From an uncultured Lachnospiraceae bacterium (GTDB lineage: Bacteria > Bacillota > Clostridia > Lachnospirales > Lachnospiraceae): a stretch of DNA of 5,950 nt. The notes below the pieces were generated by a model. That model worked only from the letters and a program-made list of their open reading frames with translations. It did not search any database and had not been told where the DNA came from. A program made the position numbers and the translations under genes. This document shows positions 5,001 to 5,950 of the stretch, in pieces. Numbering within the stretch: the first letter of the stretch is position 1; every line of letters starts with the position of its first letter. The stretch is taken from NCBI GenBank assembly GCA_902783305.1, contig CACZQU010000245.1, forward strand, positions 1 to 5,950. The letters are read 5' to 3'.

Positions 5001-5821
5001 TATAGATCAATCTTCTGTAAAACCGCTTTTTCTTCTGACGTTCCAGACCAATGATCTGTTAAATAATTCCTGTAGTCGGTGAGCTTATAATAATCTAAAA
5101 GCCACTCGTAATAAAAACAGATTTTTGAGAACGATTCTGATGCGGAAGAAATCTGACTCTCATTATATCTTTGATATAATGACGGATCTTTATATTTTTC
5201 ATCATATTGATTAATTTCACTATAAGCAGTTGTCAATCCGATGGCTTCAAAGTTTTTCCCAAATGTCTCTACTGCATCAGCATATTCGAGTAGGGCTCTT
5301 TCTGCTGATTTTATATTTATGTTTTCAAAGGAATTCCTGGAATCACTGATAGAAGCATTACAGTCAGCTGCAATTACAGTAATATTTCTTTCTGCTGCAC
5401 TACGATCTCCCATTTCATCAGCTAATTTCAATACTTTTAAATCTACTTCATTTTCATCTATACTAAATGAGAGATCATCAGCTTTTCCCGAGTAGTAATC
5501 AGAAACAGCCCCTGTTACATCTTCCAGATTGTCCGATAAAACATCCAGCCTGCTCTTTACCTGATTGAGATTTTTCGCAACCTCAGTATCATGACCTTCT
5601 ATATTCATTAGAATACTAAGCATAATGCCAACATTGCCTGAGAAATCATCTACCGTAGTTTTAAGATCGGTATATTTTCTGATATGATAAAGATCACTTT
5701 CTATACCAGATACTCCAGGATTTCCTCCTTCCGCCCAGGTCGTTACCATCCCAGTCGGCAGCATCATGACTACCATGAAGACCGTCATCAGTATACTTAG
5801 GATTTGTTTCCGTCTTTTCAT
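2087..5821 (-). CDS. Exported multidomain SLH surface protein
   Basis: Numbering uses the ATG at 5819-5821 (1,244 residues). A longer frame opens at 5848, but AAGGAGG (5827-5833) sits 5 bases before the inner ATG, which begins directly with the signal peptide MKRRKQILSILMTVFMVVMM. Cleavage is likely after TTWA (residue 30). Then come two copies of an unrecognised helix-rich module (about 48-298 and 330-598), joined by a Gly/Ser/Thr-rich linker. An Ig-like/MBG-like domain follows (about 608-696; LVYNGTEQ, then GTYYVWFKVKGD). A DUF6273 domain spans about 726-903 (WYVIGYDG, WPLSI, YWWLRSP at 855-861, GVRPAFNL). A beta-rich Ig-like segment covers about 929-1040. Three SLH domains close the protein (about 1057-1107, 1118-1168, 1183-1235), with TRAM, TREQ and TRAQ at the usual ITRAE position. 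SLH triplets bind pyruvylated cell-wall polymer, so the protein should sit on the cell surface and display the N-terminal modules. Its ligand is unknown. Confidence 0.95.
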   Translation of the reverse strand: MKRRKQILSILMTVFMVVMMLPTGMVTTWAEGGNPGVSGIESDLYHIRKYTDLKTTVDDFSGNVGIMLSILMNIEGHDTEVAKNLNQVKSRLDVLSDNLEDVTGAVSDYYSGKADDLSFSIDENEVDLKVLKLADEMGDRSAAERNITVIAADCNASISDSRNSFENINIKSAERALLEYADAVETFGKNFEAIGLTTAYSEINQYDEKYKDPSLYQRYNESQISSASESFSKICFYYEWLLDYYKLTDYRNYLTDHWSGTSEEKAVLQKIDLYTFEDVKEAYKVVNEELLPYYKLLPNTYYQNSAIASGNSDPDGSAQTTGSASNVKTSKYTELQSTVGDLSINVDTMLNTIDNSLNPEDLEKLNQIKNRLNSLSDNINDVAEAVSDYYLGKADDLPFSIDEDEVASIVLSLATYTGDPVDSAKNIYAKTWIDASNELGFNNIMEWETGLEFDCNNARELAQDAIDKNNVKMVMQALFEYADGVEKTADFFKAAGIENCFDEINNYEKNYKNSSEYPDLDKSQVSSATKAFFTICCYYEWLLDYYKLVDYGNYLSDHSSVDNTEIGTLQKIDLYTFGLFQKTGEFCIEELLSHFIPFGDNSQYDGLGVVASDPVAADLVYNGTEQVLLKYPGKAEGGTLLYAVSKSADKKPEDNKFSIKIPSKKYPGTYYVWFKVKGDIEHIDSAKKWITVNIENTSDTDTIKAINYLNDVVAANLEIGCNTEKAAKVWFGHHVDVDDVSTPYSWYVIGYDGEEVASESGTATLLAGGAMSTTPFGSDTYYKDSEIYGKIEDFANNLTNQEEKAVKKKMISDINGDPVENALMWPLSIDEAKNVDGKLRIVDQDSSHWNSAESYWWLRSPIKDYPSYIVYVNGSGGVGGFPVEACIGVRPAFNLNLDSVLFTSAAEGGKTGDGALEPVTDYTGNDWKLTLLDSSREFTVTEKSVTGNPGSKVKLNYKNATVGNETTPNEYISAMLVDENDSPLYYGRLSQPDKADGEVSIKLPDELEYGEYTLKLFSEQYNGDFMTDYASNFSDVELTIKASVQDCPRDDSCPITPFTDSNKNAWYHDGVHWALQKAIMYGTDKTTFEPMTPTTRAMLVTMLWRMEGAPIVDYQMSFKDVYKGQWYTEAIRWAASTGIVTGYNEETFGTNKNVTREQLATILYRSAQAKGKGFHGAWAFPLDYEDSDQISGWANEAMHWMVVNGVINGLNDKELSPKSDATRAQVATMLMRFSEKEKKITPGI
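2117..2653 (-). other. Triple SLH anchoring region
   Basis: Three SLH repeats are encoded back to back. They begin FTDSNKNAWYHDGVHWALQK, FKDVYKGQWYTEAIRWAAST and YEDSDQISGWANEAMHWMVV. Each shows the F/Y-x-D start, the W-Y/A...A-x-x-W-A/M helix and a TR(A/E)-x motif before the final helix. Three is the number needed for the known three-pronged spindle that grips the secondary cell-wall polymer. The domain lies at the C-terminus, a common arrangement in Clostridia. Codon third positions here are clearly richer in G and C than in the 5' half of the gene. Confidence 0.93.
3113..3646 (-). other. DUF6273 domain of the SLH protein
   Basis: The segment opens near VWFGHHV...YSWYVIGYDG and ends at GVRPAFNLNLDSVLF. 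The order of WYVIGYDG, YKDSEIYGKIEDFAN, WPLSIDEA, WWLRSP (3239-3256), YVNGSGGVGGF and GVRPAF is what I know from DUF6273 domains in gut Clostridia surface proteins. The fold may be related to formylglycine-generating-enzyme/C-type-lectin domains, which would suit ligand binding; this is inference. The usual AT-to-GC composition boundary of the gene falls inside this domain. Confidence 0.75.
3734..4000 (-). other. Ig-like/MBG-like domain of the SLH protein
   Basis: About 89 residues beginning AADLVYNGTEQVLLKYPG and ending in GTYYVWFKVKGDIEHIDS...WITVNI follow the pattern of the short beta-sandwich domains (YNG-x-EQ ... GTYYVWYKVKGD) that occur repeatedly in Clostridia surface proteins. It probably acts as a spacer between the helical modules and DUF6273. 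Confidence 0.7.
4028..4834 (-). repeat. Module copy 2, unrecognised helix-rich domain
   Basis: This second copy encodes about 269 residues, beginning SKYTELQSTVGDLSINVDTM. It matches copy 1 best in three blocks: VSDYYLGKADDLPFSIDEDE, CYYEWLLDYYKLVDYGNYLS and LQKIDLYTF. It is about 20 residues longer than copy 1, the extra residues lying around WIDASNELGFNNIMEWETGL. A 20-base DNA identity with copy 1 remains (4182-4201 against 5085-5104), at an offset of exactly 301 codons. Divergence elsewhere shows that the duplication is old. Confidence 0.85.
4928..5677 (-). repeat. Module copy 1, unrecognised helix-rich domain
   Basis: About 250 residues follow the signal peptide, starting RKYTDLKTTVDDFSGNVGIM. 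Matching blocks with copy 2 are VSDYYSGKADDLSFSIDENE, CFYYEWLLDYYKLTDYRNYL and LQKIDLYTF. The sequence is rich in Glu, Asp, Lys, Ser, Asn and Tyr, with spacing that suggests long amphipathic helices (for example NQVKSRLDVLSDNLEDVTGA). I know no named family for it. The linker to copy 2 contains SGNSDPDGSAQTTGSASN. Confidence 0.85.
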
Positions 5822-5826
5822 GTCCT

Positions 5827-5833
5827 CCTCCTT
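5827..5833 (-). promoter_or_regulatory. Ribosome site that fixes the SLH gene start
   Basis: The minus strand reads AAGGAGGAGGAC directly before the ATG at 5819-5821. The AAGGAGG core at 5827-5833 has a 5-base gap to that ATG. It lies inside the longer open frame that starts at 5848, which has only a poor purine stretch before it. The inner start also gives a normal signal peptide. Confidence 0.85.
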
Positions 5834-5887
5834 CACTGCTCTATCCATTCCCTAATTATCAAAAAAACAGCTTTCCATCATCCCAAG

Positions 5888-5896
5888 TATATAACA
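5888..5896 (-). promoter_or_regulatory. Possible extended -10 promoter of the SLH gene
   Basis: The minus strand reads TG-T-TATATA (5896 down to 5888), an extended -10 pattern. The base sequence 17 bases further upstream (GATGTG) is a poor -35. A start near 5881 would give a leader of about 60 bases. Evidence is limited to this one element. Confidence 0.35.
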
Positions 5897-5928
5897 GGCG
5901 TCCATTGATCCACATCACCCCTATGAGT

Positions 5929-5947
5929 GGTTTTTGGAGAAAAAACC
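5929..5947. repeat. Hairpin at the right edge
   Basis: GGTTTTT (5929-5935) and AAAAACC (5941-5947) form a 7-bp stem with a 5-base loop. It lies upstream of the SLH gene promoter candidate and could be part of a terminator or leader of a gene beyond the window, but no T-run follows on the visible side. Confidence 0.3.
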
Positions 5948-5950
5948 GGA

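Noticed and set aside
5859..5948. Minus-strand frame open at the right edge, about 29 codons, ending LLYTWDDGKLFF
   Set aside because: It could be the tail of an upstream gene ending 38 bases before the SLH gene start, but it is short, unrecognised, and overlaps the edge hairpin and the promoter candidate. More sequence to the right would decide.

Overview
All recognisable genes lie on the minus strand. In order of transcription (right to left) they are a large SLH-domain surface protein, a remnant of a family 3 solute-binding protein gene, an ArsC/Spx-family thioredoxin-fold protein, a TetR-family repressor, and the 5' part of a DUF3795 cysteine-rich protein that runs off the left edge. The strong AGGAGG-type ribosome sites, the triple-SLH surface protein carrying a DUF6273 domain, and the types of the other families point to a Gram-positive anaerobe of class Clostridia, most likely Lachnospiraceae or a close relative. 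This assignment comes from family knowledge, not from a marker gene.

Right part (2087-5950). One gene encodes an exported protein of about 1,244 residues. It has a signal peptide, two tandem copies of a roughly 250-270-residue helix-rich module that I do not recognise, an Ig-like/MBG-like domain, a DUF6273 domain with its WWLRSP core, a second beta-rich Ig-like segment, and three C-terminal SLH domains that should anchor it to the cell-wall polymer. Base composition changes sharply inside the gene: the module-coding part is very AT-rich and the SLH-coding part is near 50% GC. This suggests a mosaic gene.

Middle (1352-2086). About 95 codons from the 3' end of an amino-acid-type ABC solute-binding protein survive. 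A plausible SD and ATG stand just upstream but in the wrong frame, so the gene looks internally deleted or degraded. Short repeats of CCAGGGAT surround the scar. The next 359 bases hold no gene I can support, only a good promoter for the ArsC-like gene with a palindrome over its -10 element.

Left part (1-1351). The ArsC/Spx-like gene is followed by tetR. The clearest regulatory signal of the window is upstream of tetR: a 44-bp inverted repeat with perfect 17-bp arms. One arm exactly fills the 17-bp spacer between a consensus -35 and the -10, and the other covers the predicted transcription start. This is a typical layout for tight autoregulation. The DUF3795 gene lies 91 bases downstream of tetR in the same direction with no clear terminator between them, so it may be the repressor's target through read-through.

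I see no RNA genes, CRISPR array, insertion sequence, attachment site or replication origin. The strongest candidates for something undescribed are the duplicated N-terminal module of the surface protein and the mosaic structure of that gene.
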